The notes: a model not told the origin generated them from the sequence alone. Positions 8,225-17,525 are shown, counted from the first letter of the stretch. The stretch is 64,000 nt of DNA from an uncultured Anaerolineae bacterium (GCA_937943625.1 CALEAD010000007.1:1-64000), one strand, 5' to 3'. Numbers and translations: made by a program.

Positions 8225-8651
8225 GGTTTCTCTCTTGAAAATATGGCCCAGTACTCCAACAAACTAACTTTTTGGGGTTTGTCGTAACGGCTTTAGCCGG
8301 TTACCCGCTGAAGCAGTTACGACAAACTTAACCTGATGCGCGCAGGTTTGGCAACCTGCGCTACATTTTTGTTCGTGGTGGTGTACCCCACGCATGAACT
8401 CTCCTGAAGGATCGAGTAGGGAATGGATCGTGAGCTGAACACCGGTGTTTTTGTCCGTCGCCCGTGTAATGCATTTGGCAAATCGCATTATACCAGCAGA
8501 GGCCAGTGCAATTTTCGCCAGACTCCGGTAGTGAAGCGTGAAGAACCAAACCTGCTTTTGCGCTTGCAAAGGTCATCAACTGCCTCTTGTCACCCCGTCA
8601 CCTGGCCCGCCCTGTTAGTGGGTTGGCCGTTTCGTTAGCATATAATGGCCA
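8225..8651. other. Intergenic region upstream of pepA with a leader-type repeat
   Basis: No gene seen in these 427 bases. On the minus strand the pepA-proximal part carries the module GCAGGTTTGGCAACCTGCGC analogue (CAGGTTTGGCAACCTG, near 8344-8359), a second inverted pair GTCGTAACTGCTTCAGCGGG / GTTACGAC near 8279-8326, and finally TTTTCAAGAGAG before the start codon. A TACCCCACGCATGAA stretch near 8391-8403 matches the CACCCCACGAATGAA module of other leader copies. The remaining 8410-8651 shows nothing I can name. Confidence 0.5.
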
Positions 8652-9671
8652 CTAGCGTGTACGGCCGTTGTCGTGGCTACTGCGATGGCCGTTGCGTGGC
8701 CAGTAATATTGGCGGATCATGGGAGAGGAGGCAGTAACACCGTGTGATTCCAGTACGGCCGTTAATTCCGGCAAGGGGCGGCGGGCATGTAGCACCGTAT
8801 GCTTCACCATCACAGCATGGCTGCCCCACAAAACAAAGCCGTTGTGCTCCAGCGACTTTTGCAGCCAGCTCTGGTAACGGGGCACACTGCAAAAGAGCGG
8901 ATGTTCTGGCCTGGGGGTGCAGTGCAACAGCGCCGCAGCCACAATCTCCGTCGCGCGCGCTTCTGCATTCGGGTGAATGAAGAGACGCAGCCAGGTGGCC
9001 ACGTCACCCCGATTGACATGCACACAGGCAGTCAGCTCGTTCCCTTCACGCAGTAGCCAGCTCTGACCGGTCTCTAGCGGGGGCATTGGCTCTACCAATT
9101 GCACCAGGCGCGGCACGGTATTGGCATATAAGAGCTGAATATCCCAATCATCCTCTGCGCGCCGGGGTTGCAGAAACGGCCGTTGGCCATTCTTCATTCC
9201 GGCCACCTTATGCAGCACCCAGATGTCCTGGCGCGTATAAACAGCGAAGCCGGCGCGCCGCAGCACCGGAAGCTCTGGCCCCGTCTCACTCACCTCGGCT
9301 ACCAGGCTATGGATGCCACGCTGCCCCACCTCCACCACCGCCTGATCCAGTAGCGGCAGCCACACCTCCTCATTAATGTACGGCGCGGCAGGAGTTTCTT
9401 CGGATTGCTCTGGCTGCGCCGTTGCGCCCAAGTATAGCACGTGCCCACACTGGCTGCCATCCGGCAAATGCAGTTGTATGAACCCTGCACCGCTGCCGTC
9501 CTCCGCACGCCAGACAAAGGTAGGAAAATCGCCGCCCATAATCAGGTTGAACAGCGCACCGCGCAAAGGATGCACGTGGTTAATAAGGGCAGACTCCGAA
9601 TGCAAAGAGACACCGCGCTCACTCAGGCGGTGAAGCAAGGGCAAATCACGTAAATCAAACGGCCGTATCAT
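8652..9671 (-). CDS. GNAT-like N-acetyltransferase family protein
   Basis: A 339-residue protein starting MIRPFDLRDLPLLHRL, which resembles the first strand and helix of GNAT acetyltransferases. Later segments (FVWRAEDGSGAGFIQLHLPD, QRGIHSLVAEVSETGPELPV, LRRAGFAVYTRQDIWVL) fit a GNAT fold, and a second, degenerate copy probably makes up the C-terminal half (HNGFVLWGSHAVMVKHT). Such tandem GNAT proteins transfer acyl groups from CoA to amines, but the acceptor is unknown and a clean acetyl-CoA loop is not visible. The start at 9671 is chosen because the longer frame to 9731 adds 20 cysteine-rich residues without homology. It is divergent from the sdh operon. Confidence 0.6.
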   Translation of the reverse strand: MIRPFDLRDLPLLHRLSERGVSLHSESALINHVHPLRGALFNLIMGGDFPTFVWRAEDGSGAGFIQLHLPDGSQCGHVLYLGATAQPEQSEETPAAPYINEEVWLPLLDQAVVEVGQRGIHSLVAEVSETGPELPVLRRAGFAVYTRQDIWVLHKVAGMKNGQRPFLQPRRAEDDWDIQLLYANTVPRLVQLVEPMPPLETGQSWLLREGNELTACVHVNRGDVATWLRLFIHPNAEARATEIVAAALLHCTPRPEHPLFCSVPRYQSWLQKSLEHNGFVLWGSHAVMVKHTVLHARRPLPELTAVLESHGVTASSPMIRQYYWPRNGHRSSHDNGRTR

Positions 9672-9805
9672 CTTAAGACAAAGTGTAACAATCGGCCATA
9701 CGCTTAGCAAGCATCTGCTGCCCGCACACATTCATGACTAATGGCAGCCAATTCGTGCTATCATTATGACCACATACAAAACTAAATTTGCCTGATTGCG
9801 CGCAA

Positions 9806-9834
9806 TTGATGTATACCCATATAGGTCATATCTT
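9806..9834 (+). promoter_or_regulatory. Putative sigma-70 promoter of sdhCDAB
   Basis: TTGATG (9806-9811) and TATCTT (9829-9834) with a 17-nt spacer, 27 nt before the sdhC ATG at 9861; AAGGAGAG lies between as the ribosome-binding site. Confidence 0.45.
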
Positions 9835-9860
9835 TTCCATCAAAGTAAGGAGAGACATCT

Positions 9861-10298
9861 ATGTCCACACTATTACTCACCCTACGCGAAAGTGTCCGCT
9901 ACCGGGGGCGCAGCGGGCACTGGAGCTGGGTCGCTCACCGCTTATCTGGCCTGGCAATTTTGTCGTTCCTGGTGATTCACGTCTGGGACACAGCCAACGT
10001 CACCTACGCCCCCGCCATTTATGAATGGTCCATTCAATTATTCAAGCACCCCCTCTTTGGCGTGGGCGAAATTGGCGTGATGGCGGCCGTGCTTTATCAC
10101 GCTTTCAACGGCATCCGCATCACCATTTTGGATTTCAAACCAGAGTGGTGGAAGTACCAACGCCAGACAGCCACCTTTGTCTGGGTGCTGTTTTTCGCCA
10201 TCTTCATCCCCATCGGCATCTATATGTTTATCGGCATCGTAGCGTATTGCCGCAGCGGTATCAACTGTTGGGCAATTCCACCGTTTCCATCGTCATAA
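9861..10298 (+). CDS. sdhC: Succinate dehydrogenase cytochrome b556 membrane subunit
   Basis: A 145-residue membrane protein with three hydrophobic helices: SGLAILSFLVIHVWDTANVT, then GVGEIGVMAAVLYHAFNGIR, then FVWVLFFAIFIPIGIYMFIG. The conserved HRLSG motif near residue 31 and the histidines in helices 1 and 2 are those expected for quinone and heme b binding in the complex II anchor. It anchors SdhAB on the cytoplasmic face and passes electrons to quinone. It is first in sdhC-sdhD-sdhA-sdhB. AAGGAGAG precedes the ATG. The gap to sdhD (151 nt) is long for an operon and is filled by a repeat. Confidence 0.9.
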   Translation: MSTLLLTLRESVRYRGRSGHWSWVAHRLSGLAILSFLVIHVWDTANVTYAPAIYEWSIQLFKHPLFGVGEIGVMAAVLYHAFNGIRITILDFKPEWWKYQRQTATFVWVLFFAIFIPIGIYMFIGIVAYCRSGINCWAIPPFPSS

Positions 10299-10339
10299 GC
10301 GGTTAGCGATTAACCAATTCCGGCATGGTTCAGATGGGT

Positions 10340-10443
10340 CTTTACAAATTTGACCACCGCCTGCGAACAGCCGACTGCAATTTGTTTCAAGTTCGGCCGT
10401 CCGTGGTCAGCCGTCGGCGGTCGGCGGTCATTTTCAAGGGAGT
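10340..10443 (+). repeat. Composite leader repeat before sdhD (copy L3), supplies its Shine-Dalgarno
   Basis: Tract of GTGGTCAGCCGTCGGCGGTC followed by GGCGGTCATTTTCAAGGGAG. The AAGGGAG at 10436-10442 stands 7 nt before the sdhD ATG, the spacing expected for a functional ribosome-binding site. The CAGGTT/AACCTG hairpin module of other copies is missing here. The end of the element and the start codon context (GCAAACATG) are almost identical to those of the cupin gene at 46750. Confidence 0.8.
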
Positions 10444-10449
10444 GCAAAC

Positions 10450-10857
10450 ATGACAACAACTGTTACAGGTGTCACGCGCCGCAAAGTGCAGGTGCGAACG
10501 AATTTAGAACGGTACGGCTTTTTGTTTATGCGCCTGACCGGTATTTCTTTGCTCATTTTGGCTGTTGGCCACATGCTCATCCAGCACGTGCTGAACAGCG
10601 TACACAATCTCACCATTCAATTTGTAGCCGTGCAGTGGAATAGCTGGGGCTGGAAGGCGTATGACATGCTGCTGCTGGCCTTTGCCATCAGCCACGGCAT
10701 TAACGGCCTGCGCCAGGTGCTCGAAGATTACATTCATAACCGGCAGGTGGTGCGCACCATTAACATTGCCCTGGCCATCTTTGTCGTGGTCACGCTGCTG
10801 TGGGCCGGCTTTGCCATTGCCAGCTTTAACCCTGCCAGCGTAACGGCCGCAAATTGA
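10450..10857 (+). CDS. sdhD: Succinate dehydrogenase membrane anchor subunit
   Basis: A 135-residue protein with three hydrophobic helices (LFMRLTGISLLILAVGHMLI; AYDMLLLAFAISHGINGLRQ; ALAIFVVVTLLWAGFAIASF). RLTG and the histidines of GHML and SHGING are the usual SdhD positions for quinone and heme contact. It pairs with SdhC to hold complex II in the membrane. It lies between sdhC and sdhA in the common order, with sdhA starting 44 nt later. Its ribosome-binding site is provided by the dispersed leader repeat ending at 10443. Confidence 0.88.
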   Translation: MTTTVTGVTRRKVQVRTNLERYGFLFMRLTGISLLILAVGHMLIQHVLNSVHNLTIQFVAVQWNSWGWKAYDMLLLAFAISHGINGLRQVLEDYIHNRQVVRTINIALAIFVVVTLLWAGFAIASFNPASVTAAN

Positions 10858-10901
10858 AGGCTGACAGGCTGACCAGCTAAAACATACCAATCGAGGACAT
10901 T

Positions 10902-12686
10902 ATGACAATCGTACATACACATACCTTTGACGCGGTGATTGTCGGCGCGGGGGGCGCGGGGCTGATGGCGGCGCTGTATGCCAGCCGCGAAGCTGACGTG
11001 GCGGTGATTTCCAAGCTTTACCCCACGCGCTCGCACACGGGCGCAGCGCAGGGCGGCGTCGGCGCTGCCCTGGGCAATATGGAAGAGGATCGTTGGGAAT
11101 GGCACGCCTACGACACGGTGAAGGGGTCAGACTATCTGGCTGATCAGGACGCGGTGGACATCTTGTGTCAGGATGCCATTGACGTGGTGATTGAGCTGGA
11201 ACATATGGGGCTGCCGTTTGACCGCTTCCCCAACGGCCGTATTTCCCAACGCCGCTTTGGGGGGCATACGAATAACGAAACCGGCCGTCCGGTGATGCGT
11301 GCCTGTCACGCCGCCGACCGCACCGGCCACATGATTTTGCAGACCCTTTACCAGCAGTGCATCAAAAACAAGGTCAACTTCTTTGACGAGTTCCAGGTGC
11401 TAGACCTGATCCGCGTGGGAAACGAGGTGCGCGGTGTGGTGGCCGTGGAAATTACCACCGGCGAGCTGCACATCTTTCACAGCAAGGCGGTGATGTTTGC
11501 TACCGGTGGCTGGGGGCGCTGCTGGGAAGTCACCTCCAATGCGCACTCGCTAACCGGCGATGGTGCAGCCATCTGCCTGCGCCGCGGCGTGCCCTTACAA
11601 GATATGGAGTTCTTTCAATTCCACCCCACCGGCATTTTTAAGCTGGGTATTCTCATTACCGAAGGGGTGCGCGGCGAGGGGGGCGTGCTGATCAACGGCC
11701 AGGGAGAGCGCTTCATGACGCGCTACGCCCCTAATATCAAAGACCTGGCCAGCCGTGACGTGGTCAGCCGCGCCATCTACCTGGAGATCATGGCTGGGCG
11801 CGGCATCAATGGCAAAAATTACGTCCACCTGGACGTAACGCCGGAAACGGTGAACAAGTATTTTGCCGAGGATGGGGAAGACCGGCGTATTACGCGCGAA
11901 CATATCGAGGCCAAGCTGCCAGACATTGCTGACTTTACGCGCACTTACCTGGGCATAGACCCCACGCGGGAACCCATGCCCATCCAGCCAACCGCGCACT
12001 ATGCCATGGGTGGCATTCCCACCGACGTAGACGGCCGTGTCTTGCTAGACGCACAAAAAACGGTGCTCAACGGCCTTTATGCCGCGGGTGAAGTGGCCTG
12101 CGTTTCTGTGCATGGGGCCAACCGCCTGGGCACAAACTCCCTGACCGACCTGGTAGTTTTTGGCCGCCGTGCGGGCAAGCACATGGCACAGTATTGCAAA
12201 GAACGGCCGTTGGAACCATTGCCCACCAATCCAGCAAAGGAAATCATGGACACCCTGGCGCAAATTCGCCAGAACGAGGATGGCGCCAGACCCTACGAGC
12301 TGCGCCAACGGATGCAAAAGAGCATGACGGCCGGCGTGGGCGTCTTTCGCACCCAGGAAACAATTAGCCAGACGCTTGCTGAATTAAGGGCGCTGCGCGA
12401 AGCGTACAAAACGGTGACGATTACAGACAAGGGCAAGGTGTTTAACAGCGACCTGCTGGAAGCGTGGGAACTGGGCTGTTTGCTAGAGCTGGCAGAGGTA
12501 ACGGCCGTTTCTGCCCTGGCGCGTACCGAAAGCCGGGGAGGGCACGCCCGCGACGACTATCCAGAGCGGGACGACGTAAACTGGCTAAAGCACACCCTCT
12601 GCCACAAAGAAGCAGAAGGGCCATATCGCCTGGAATACAAGCCCGTCACAATGGGGCGCTATCAGCCCAAGGCGCGTGTTTACTAA
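10902..12686 (+). CDS. sdhA: Succinate dehydrogenase flavoprotein subunit
   Basis: A 594-residue FAD-binding catalytic subunit that oxidises succinate to fumarate. Visible blocks: the dinucleotide-binding [18 protein letters not shown], the covalent-flavin site around [16 protein letters not shown], substrate-contact [16 protein letters not shown], and [16 protein letters not shown] near residue 405. The C-terminal helical domain ends in [14 protein letters not shown] and a capping segment. Length matches the family. An ATTGCAGGACATT-like GAGGACATT purine stretch precedes the ATG. sdhB follows only after 340 nt that hold two repeats, an unusual gap inside a conserved operon. Confidence 0.97.
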   Translation: MTIVHTHTFDAVIVGAGGAGLMAALYASREADVAVISKLYPTRSHTGAAQGGVGAALGNMEEDRWEWHAYDTVKGSDYLADQDAVDILCQDAIDVVIELEHMGLPFDRFPNGRISQRRFGGHTNNETGRPVMRACHAADRTGHMILQTLYQQCIKNKVNFFDEFQVLDLIRVGNEVRGVVAVEITTGELHIFHSKAVMFATGGWGRCWEVTSNAHSLTGDGAAICLRRGVPLQDMEFFQFHPTGIFKLGILITEGVRGEGGVLINGQGERFMTRYAPNIKDLASRDVVSRAIYLEIMAGRGINGKNYVHLDVTPETVNKYFAEDGEDRRITREHIEAKLPDIADFTRTYLGIDPTREPMPIQPTAHYAMGGIPTDVDGRVLLDAQKTVLNGLYAAGEVACVSVHGANRLGTNSLTDLVVFGRRAGKHMAQYCKERPLEPLPTNPAKEIMDTLAQIRQNEDGARPYELRQRMQKSMTAGVGVFRTQETISQTLAELRALREAYKTVTITDKGKVFNSDLLEAWELGCLLELAEVTAVSALARTESRGGHARDDYPERDDVNWLKHTLCHKEAEGPYRLEYKPVTMGRYQPKARVY

Positions 12687-13026
12687 AAAAGCGAGTACTA
12701 TGTAGGACCGGGATAATTACACGGAGCTACACGGAAAAGGCACGGAGTTTCATCAAGAAAATCAGCGGTTTCTTCTCCGTGCCTCCTTTGTGGTTCTCCA
12801 TGAGATTGTCTTACGTGAACAGATACAAAAGCAAGCGCAAGAGCAAGCAGAATGTTTTGCCCAACCCACTTGCTCTTGCTCTCTAACAGCGAAACTTTAT
12901 AAGTGGGGCACACCCCCACGAATGAAAAGCGCAGGCAACAAATGGGGCGCACAAACGAATAAGTTGGGCGTCGGCGGCCAGCAGTCAGCCAGCAGCCGTC
13001 GGCGGTCATTTTTAAGGGAGAAGAAC
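12687..13026 (+). other. Long gap inside the sdh operon: hairpin repeat plus leader repeat
   Basis: No gene. Bases 12719-12802 form a large imperfect hairpin from CACGGAG/ACACGGA units on the left and TCTCCGTGCCTCC on the right. Bases 12832-12881 are a second inverted pair (GCAAGCGCAAGAGCAAGC against TTGCTCTTGCTCTC). Bases 12897-13021 are the composite leader repeat, ending in CGGTCATTTTTAAGGGAG whose AAGGGAG (13014-13020) is 6 nt from the sdhB ATG. A long in-frame extension of sdhB to 12790 runs through these repeats and is not credible as protein. Confidence 0.7.
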
Positions 13027-13749
13027 ATGCAAGTCAACCTACGCATTCGCCGGTTCAACCCGGAAAAAGACAAAAAAGCATGGTGGGGTGAATACACTCT
13101 GCAAAATGTAGACCCCACCGACACCGTGCTAGACCTGCTCAACCGCGTCAAGTGGGAAATAGACGGCACGCTGGCGCTGCGCCGCTCCTGCGCGCACGGC
13201 GTGTGCGGTTCTGATGCCCTGCGTATTAACGGCGCTAACGCCCTGGCATGCAAAACGCTGGTGCAGCGCCTGGCCCCCGGCAGCAACAGGGTGAAAATTC
13301 AGGTGGAACCGATTTTAGGGCTGCGCGTGATCAAAGACCTGATTGTAGATATGGAGCCGTTCTTTGATCATTACAAATCCGTGCTGCCCTACTTTATTAA
13401 CGACCAGCCTGTGCCCGCAGACGGCCGTGAACGGCTGCAATCACCCGAAGACCGCGCCCGCTTTGATGACACCACCAAGTGCATTCTCTGCGCCGCCTGC
13501 ACCACCTCTTGCCCCAGCTTCTGGGCCAATGACCGCTACGTCGGGCCGGCGGCGATTGTCAATGCCCACCGCTTTATTTTTGATAGCCGCGACACAGCCG
13601 CCGAAGAACGCCTGAACGTCGTTGGCGACACCTTTGGCGTGTGGCGCTGCCGCACCAACTTCAACTGCACCAATGCCTGCCCGCGCGAAATTGAAATCAC
13701 GAAGGCCATTGCAGAGGTGAAACAGGTTTTGGTATCGGGGGAAATTTAA
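13027..13749 (+). CDS. sdhB: Succinate dehydrogenase iron-sulfur subunit
   Basis: A 240-residue electron-transfer subunit with three clusters. The N-terminal plant-type ferredoxin site is C55-x4-C60-x2-D63-x11-C75 (SCAHGVCGSD...NALAC); aspartate at the third ligand position is also found in the E. coli enzyme, with the same numbering. The C-terminal dicluster domain shows CILCAACTTSCPSFW for [4Fe-4S] and CRTNFNCTNACPREIEITKA for [3Fe-4S]. It links SdhA to the membrane quinone site. The start at 13027 is fixed by homology and by AAGGGAG at 13014-13020. Confidence 0.96.
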   Translation: MQVNLRIRRFNPEKDKKAWWGEYTLQNVDPTDTVLDLLNRVKWEIDGTLALRRSCAHGVCGSDALRINGANALACKTLVQRLAPGSNRVKIQVEPILGLRVIKDLIVDMEPFFDHYKSVLPYFINDQPVPADGRERLQSPEDRARFDDTTKCILCAACTTSCPSFWANDRYVGPAAIVNAHRFIFDSRDTAAEERLNVVGDTFGVWRCRTNFNCTNACPREIEITKAIAEVKQVLVSGEI

Positions 13750-13875
13750 CCGTTCACGCTTTCTAGAAACGGCGCTTGACAATTTCCTGGCCGCCGGCCG
13801 CAGACCCCAGACTGGAAAAAAGATCGCGGTCGGCAGTCGGCGGTCAAACTTGTAACGATCATCTGAACCATGCCG
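13750..13875 (+). repeat. Inverted-ended dispersed element (family B) after sdhB
   Basis: Left end CCGTTCACGCTTTCTAGAAA, then CTTGACAATTTCC; right end GGCGGTCAAACTTGTAACGATCATCTGAACCATG. Same architecture as the full copy at 35288-35426: TIR-like GGTTCA/TGAACC, inner TTTACAA/TTGTAA, and a GCGGTC tract. Confidence 0.65.
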
Positions 13876-13913
13876 TCATCCGCTAACCGCTCCCCACTAA
13901 TCGCTAACCACTT

Positions 13914-15626
13914 TTAATGCCTGCCTGGCTCATAATCATCCAGCACCGAATCGCCCAAAAATTCGCGCAAGATAGAGTGTGTGGGAATGAGCGCCAGGTA
14001 GCTGCTGGGCAGCGGGTCAAACCACTGTAAGAAGGCGCGCAGCCGGTTCGCCTCGATGCGTTCTGGCGTGTCTGGCTCTACCTGCAGCAGCAGTGGGTAA
14101 GCCAGGGTCTTCAGCGCCGCCACCTCATACACCAGCGCCGAATTAAAGAAAATGTGCGCATTGTTCTGATTGGGAAAGATGTGCCGCTTTTCCCCCAGGC
14201 GCACGCTGGGCCAGCGGGCAATGGTATCTGCGGCGGAATAGCCGCGATGGGCCGCATCGCGCACAATGCGGCGCAGCAGGCGCGTGTCTGTTGTGGGCAC
14301 GCGGTTGTGCTTGTCCAGGTTAAGCTGCGTCAGGGCGGAGATAAAGATGCGATAAAAGGAATCAGGGGGCAACCCTTCGACCAGGCGCGGGTTAAGGCCA
14401 TGGATGCCCTCAATGATGAGAACCTGGTCACGGCCGATTTGCAATTCTTCCCCCCATTCGCGCAGGCCGGTGTGGAAGTTGTAGCGAGGCTGGGCGATGG
14501 CTTGACCGGCCAACAGGCTTTGCAGGTGTGCCTGAAAGAGGGGAATATCTACCGCTTCCAGCGCTTCAAAATCGTAGTTGCCGGTTTCATCGCGCGGCGT
14601 CTGTGTGCGGTTGACAAAGTAATTGTCCATGCTAATGGTCACGGGGCGAATGCCGCGCGCCAAAAGCTGCAGCGCCAGCCGCTTGCTGAAGGTGGTTTTG
14701 CCGGCGGAGGTGGGGCCGGAAATGAGGACAATTTTGGCCTGGGGCTGGCGAGCGGCAATTTCGCCGGCAATGGCGGCCAACTGGCGCTCGTGGAGCGCTT
14801 CGGCCACCAGGATCGCTTCTTGAATACGGCCGTTGCGAATGGCATTGTTCAGCGAGGCAACGCTGGGCACGCCAATGATTTGCAGCCACTGCTCATACTC
14901 ACGAAACACCTGCGCCAAACGCGGTTCATCTTCAAAAGGCTGCAAGGCGTCGGGGTCACGGCGGCGTGGAAATTGCAAAATAAAGCCATCGCCATATGGC
15001 CACAGCTTAAACAGGTATAAATAGCTGGTACGCGGAACCATGAAGCCATGAAAATAGTCGCGCACCCCGTTAAGCTCATACAGCGTCAGGTAATCTTTGC
15101 GCCGCCGCGCAAACAGCTCCGCCTTTTCCTGGTCGCCCCATTGCCGGAAAAGCGCCAGCGCCTCGTCCAGCGGAATGGTCACCCGTGTAATGGGTAAATC
15201 TGCCTGCACCAACTCCTGCATACGATGGCGCAGGCTGTCTAGCTCTGCAGTCGTGAGCTGCTGTTTGTCATCCCGCTCACAATAGTAGCCGCCAAAGGGC
15301 ATGGAGTGGTGAATGGTAATCACCTGTTCGGGAAAGAGTTCCAGGGCGGCAACGATGAGCAAGAAGCTGAGGGAGCGGCGATAAATGCGCACGCCGTCGG
15401 AGTCGGCCAGGGTGATGGGCACGATCTCGGCATCCTGGTTCAGCGGCAGGGAAAGTTCGCGTAAACGGCCGTTGACCAGCGCCGCGACTACCATGCCTGG
15501 CCCAGGCCAACGGGCCGCCTGCACAAAGGCTTCTACAGTTGTGTTCAGCGGGCCATTGAAAGTACGGCCGTCGGGGAAGCGGACTTGTACATCAGTTCGT
15601 GGGGGAGTAGGGGTGATGTTGTTCAT
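13914..15626 (-). CDS. TGS-domain uridine kinase/phosphoribulokinase-like nucleoside kinase
   Basis: About 570 residues. The N-terminal part (VQVRFPDGRTFNGPLNTTVE) is a TGS domain, followed by a threonyl-tRNA-synthetase-like additional domain (SMPFGGYYCERDD, ITRVTIPLDEALALF). The C-terminal half is a P-loop kinase with GPTSAGKTTFSKRLALQLLA, ISMDNYFVNRTQTP, and IIEGIHGLNP, typical of uridine kinase. This fused architecture is known in many bacteria; phosphorylation of a nucleoside is likely but the exact substrate is not proven. An upstream ATG at 15656 (MNHAHF) is written by the end of a dispersed repeat, so I prefer 15626; neither has a good Shine-Dalgarno. Confidence 0.85.
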   Translation of the reverse strand: MNNITPTPPRTDVQVRFPDGRTFNGPLNTTVEAFVQAARWPGPGMVVAALVNGRLRELSLPLNQDAEIVPITLADSDGVRIYRRSLSFLLIVAALELFPEQVITIHHSMPFGGYYCERDDKQQLTTAELDSLRHRMQELVQADLPITRVTIPLDEALALFRQWGDQEKAELFARRRKDYLTLYELNGVRDYFHGFMVPRTSYLYLFKLWPYGDGFILQFPRRRDPDALQPFEDEPRLAQVFREYEQWLQIIGVPSVASLNNAIRNGRIQEAILVAEALHERQLAAIAGEIAARQPQAKIVLISGPTSAGKTTFSKRLALQLLARGIRPVTISMDNYFVNRTQTPRDETGNYDFEALEAVDIPLFQAHLQSLLAGQAIAQPRYNFHTGLREWGEELQIGRDQVLIIEGIHGLNPRLVEGLPPDSFYRIFISALTQLNLDKHNRVPTTDTRLLRRIVRDAAHRGYSAADTIARWPSVRLGEKRHIFPNQNNAHIFFNSALVYEVAALKTLAYPLLLQVEPDTPERIEANRLRAFLQWFDPLPSSYLALIPTHSILREFLGDSVLDDYEPGRH

Positions 15627-15639
15627 AGCAAACTGCAAA

Positions 15640-15745
15640 AAGTGGGCATGGTTCACAATGCTCTGGAGAAATGCTTCACGAATTTTCTGACGGCGGAAAA
15701 CAGACCGCTAACGGCGCTGCTAGAAAGGTCTGACGGTCTGTCGTC
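15640..15745. repeat. Family B element partly overlapping the start region of the kinase gene
   Basis: Begins GCATGGTTCACAATGCTCTGG and AAATGCTTCACGAATTTTCTG, then inverted GGCGGAAAACAGACCGC / GGTCTGACGG / CAGCGGTTGG tract. On the minus strand its end writes an ATG in frame with the kinase gene. Confidence 0.6.
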
Positions 15746-15789
15746 AGCGGTTGGCGCTCAACCGGAACAGCATCGAGAAGCACCTGGCT

Positions 15790-16560
15790 CTAGCTCTCGT
15801 TTTGCCAGAGAGGGCGCAGGTAGCTTTGCGCCAGGGCAATGCTTTCGCCAACGGCCGTTTGCAACCGTGCCAGCACCCTCGCCACGGGAACCAGGGGAAA
15901 GAACTGCATGGCCATCCATGCGTCATCCGCCAGGTATGCGGCAAATTCCTCCGCGGGAATGCCAATGCGGCGCGCATAGAACGGCACTGTTTGCAAAGGC
16001 GCACCCGGCTGTAACTGCGCCACCAGCACGTCACGCCACGCCTCTAAGTGCTGGTCGGCCACAAAAGGCAGCCATTGCTGTGGGGTAGAAGCGGCCAGAG
16101 TAGAAACGGCCGTTGGCGGCAGCGCCGCATACGCCAGTCCGTCTATGTACGTCAACAAGACGTGATGCAACAGCCGGCGCTGCGCCCTATCGGTCAGGTG
16201 TTCCGCCTGCACAAAAAAGGGCAGCAAAATCTCGCGAAACCACACCAGGTCTAGCAATAAATGGGCGCTGTAGCCGGCCACAAAAACCGCCTGCGCCGGC
16301 GGCATGTGTGCGGCATCAGCTAATTGTGGGTACATGGCCCACATACGCGGATACGCCATATTGTCTGGCTCTGGGGGTGTGTCGTAAAAATGGGTTTGCG
16401 GGCGCGTCAGACCGGCAATATCCTGCACGTCTGGCGCTACCTGCCCCAGGTAGAAAGCCGACCAGTGGGTGCGTAGCACATGCAGCAGGCGCGGTTCCTC
16501 GGCCGCTAACCTGGCCGCCATCTGTTCGGCCACGTGCAGGTGGGTAAATGGGGTAGGCAT
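15790..16560 (-). CDS. Zinc-dependent phospholipase C-like family protein
   Basis: A 256-residue protein beginning MPTPFTHLHVAEQMAARL. It has spaced histidine/aspartate motifs, FTHLHVAE, YLGQVAPDVQ, PQTHFYDTPP and VAGYSAHLLLDLVWF, which follow the H...D...H...H-x3-D order of the bacterial zinc-dependent phospholipase C/S1-P1-like fold. Enzymatic activity is not established for this subgroup. No signal peptide is seen, so it is probably cytoplasmic. The start at 16560 is 2 nt after the stop of the upstream lytic transglycosylase gene, which suggests translational coupling; the alternative start at 16584 would overlap that gene. Confidence 0.7.
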   Translation of the reverse strand: MPTPFTHLHVAEQMAARLAAEEPRLLHVLRTHWSAFYLGQVAPDVQDIAGLTRPQTHFYDTPPEPDNMAYPRMWAMYPQLADAAHMPPAQAVFVAGYSAHLLLDLVWFREILLPFFVQAEHLTDRAQRRLLHHVLLTYIDGLAYAALPPTAVSTLAASTPQQWLPFVADQHLEAWRDVLVAQLQPGAPLQTVPFYARRIGIPAEEFAAYLADDAWMAMQFFPLVPVARVLARLQTAVGESIALAQSYLRPLWQNES

Positions 16561-16562
16561 GG

Positions 16563-17525
16563 TTAACGATGCCAGGAAGGGCAAGAAGAAGGCGCATACC
16601 AGCGCGTGCTAACCCGACCGCGCAGGCGGTGGAGGCTGGGCAAACAGGCTATCAACACTTCCAAGATACTACTATCCGCCTTTTCAATCACTTCACCCAG
16701 ACGCGCCTGTAGCGGCGTTTCTAGCCGGTCGCTGTAGCCATAGGAAACAGCATCACGCGGCACAGCGGAAACAGCGGGCACAGCATAGCCGCGCACCGTA
16801 TAGGCACGCACGCGCTTCCCCGCATCGGAGTAGACAACATGCCCGCCATAGGTGCGGAGGGGCAGCACCGCGGAAGTACCCAGCACCAACAGCTCTGCCG
16901 CAGAATCCCCCGGCGAAGCATAGCCAACCGGAACGTGGCCGCGCCGCATTTCGATGGCTAAGGTCCAGCGCATGGCAATATCTGGAGAGATACCGCTGCG
17001 GGCCGCCACTGCCCGGCCGTAATAATGTAACACACTACTGGCATACAGGCGCGGCACGCGCGTTTCGGCCAGCTCCCAACCGCCATTGTACGCCGCCAGC
17101 GCCGCGTATAAATCGCCCCCGGACTGGCGGATAATGTCGGCAAGAATGGCTGCGCCCCAGTGCAAGTTGGTGTTCGGCAGTTTTAGCGCTTCGGCCGATG
17201 GGCGAAACTCGAAACCCGGCCCGCGTGGCATGACGCCCATCAGCCCAACTGCCCCCATGTAGCTGACCACGTGCGGGTCGCCGTGCGACTCTTCGCGCAC
17301 AACGGCCGCTATCAAGTCAGCGTCCAGGCCATACTCATTGGCCACCAGGGCTATCTGTGTGGCCCATTGGCGAATGGTGGGGTCCCAGGTAGGCGCCAGG
17401 GGCTGCAACACGGGGGCGCTTTTGGAAAGACCAGGGGCCGTTCGCGCCGCCTGCGCCTGTGTGGATAACAGCAACAGGGTGCAGAGAAGCGTGCAGACGA
17501 GTAAAACTTTTGCAGAGCGATTCAT
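16563..17525 (-). CDS. Secreted lytic transglycosylase (SLT/GEWL-like domain)
   Basis: A 320-residue protein with a signal peptide, MNRSAKVLLVCTLLCTLLLL followed by STQAQA, and a lysozyme-like domain. Diagnostic motifs are ANEYGLDADLIAAVVREESH with the catalytic glutamate in EES, then SYMGAVGLMGVMP and AALAAYNGGWELAE. It would cleave the glycan strands of peptidoglycan outside the membrane. The start at 17525 was chosen for the signal peptide; a longer frame to 17660 overlaps the neighbouring gene and adds unrelated residues. The C-terminal 150 residues have no recognised domain. Next gene downstream starts 2 nt later. Confidence 0.87.
   Translation of the reverse strand: MNRSAKVLLVCTLLCTLLLLSTQAQAARTAPGLSKSAPVLQPLAPTWDPTIRQWATQIALVANEYGLDADLIAAVVREESHGDPHVVSYMGAVGLMGVMPRGPGFEFRPSAEALKLPNTNLHWGAAILADIIRQSGGDLYAALAAYNGGWELAETRVPRLYASSVLHYYGRAVAARSGISPDIAMRWTLAIEMRRGHVPVGYASPGDSAAELLVLGTSAVLPLRTYGGHVVYSDAGKRVRAYTVRGYAVPAVSAVPRDAVSYGYSDRLETPLQARLGEVIEKADSSILEVLIACLPSLHRLRGRVSTRWYAPSSCPSWHR

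Noticed and set aside
8225-8651. tRNA or small RNA gene in the gap upstream of pepA
   Set aside because: No cloverleaf, CCA end or TTCGANTC T-loop found; the inverted pairs belong to the leader repeat.
12790-13026. 79-codon N-terminal extension of sdhB
   Set aside because: Runs through repeats; the E. coli-like cysteine numbering and the Shine-Dalgarno fix the start at 13027.
14154-15020. 288-codon plus-strand open frame opposite the TGS-uridine kinase
   Set aside because: Shadow of a gene with clear P-loop kinase motifs on the other strand.
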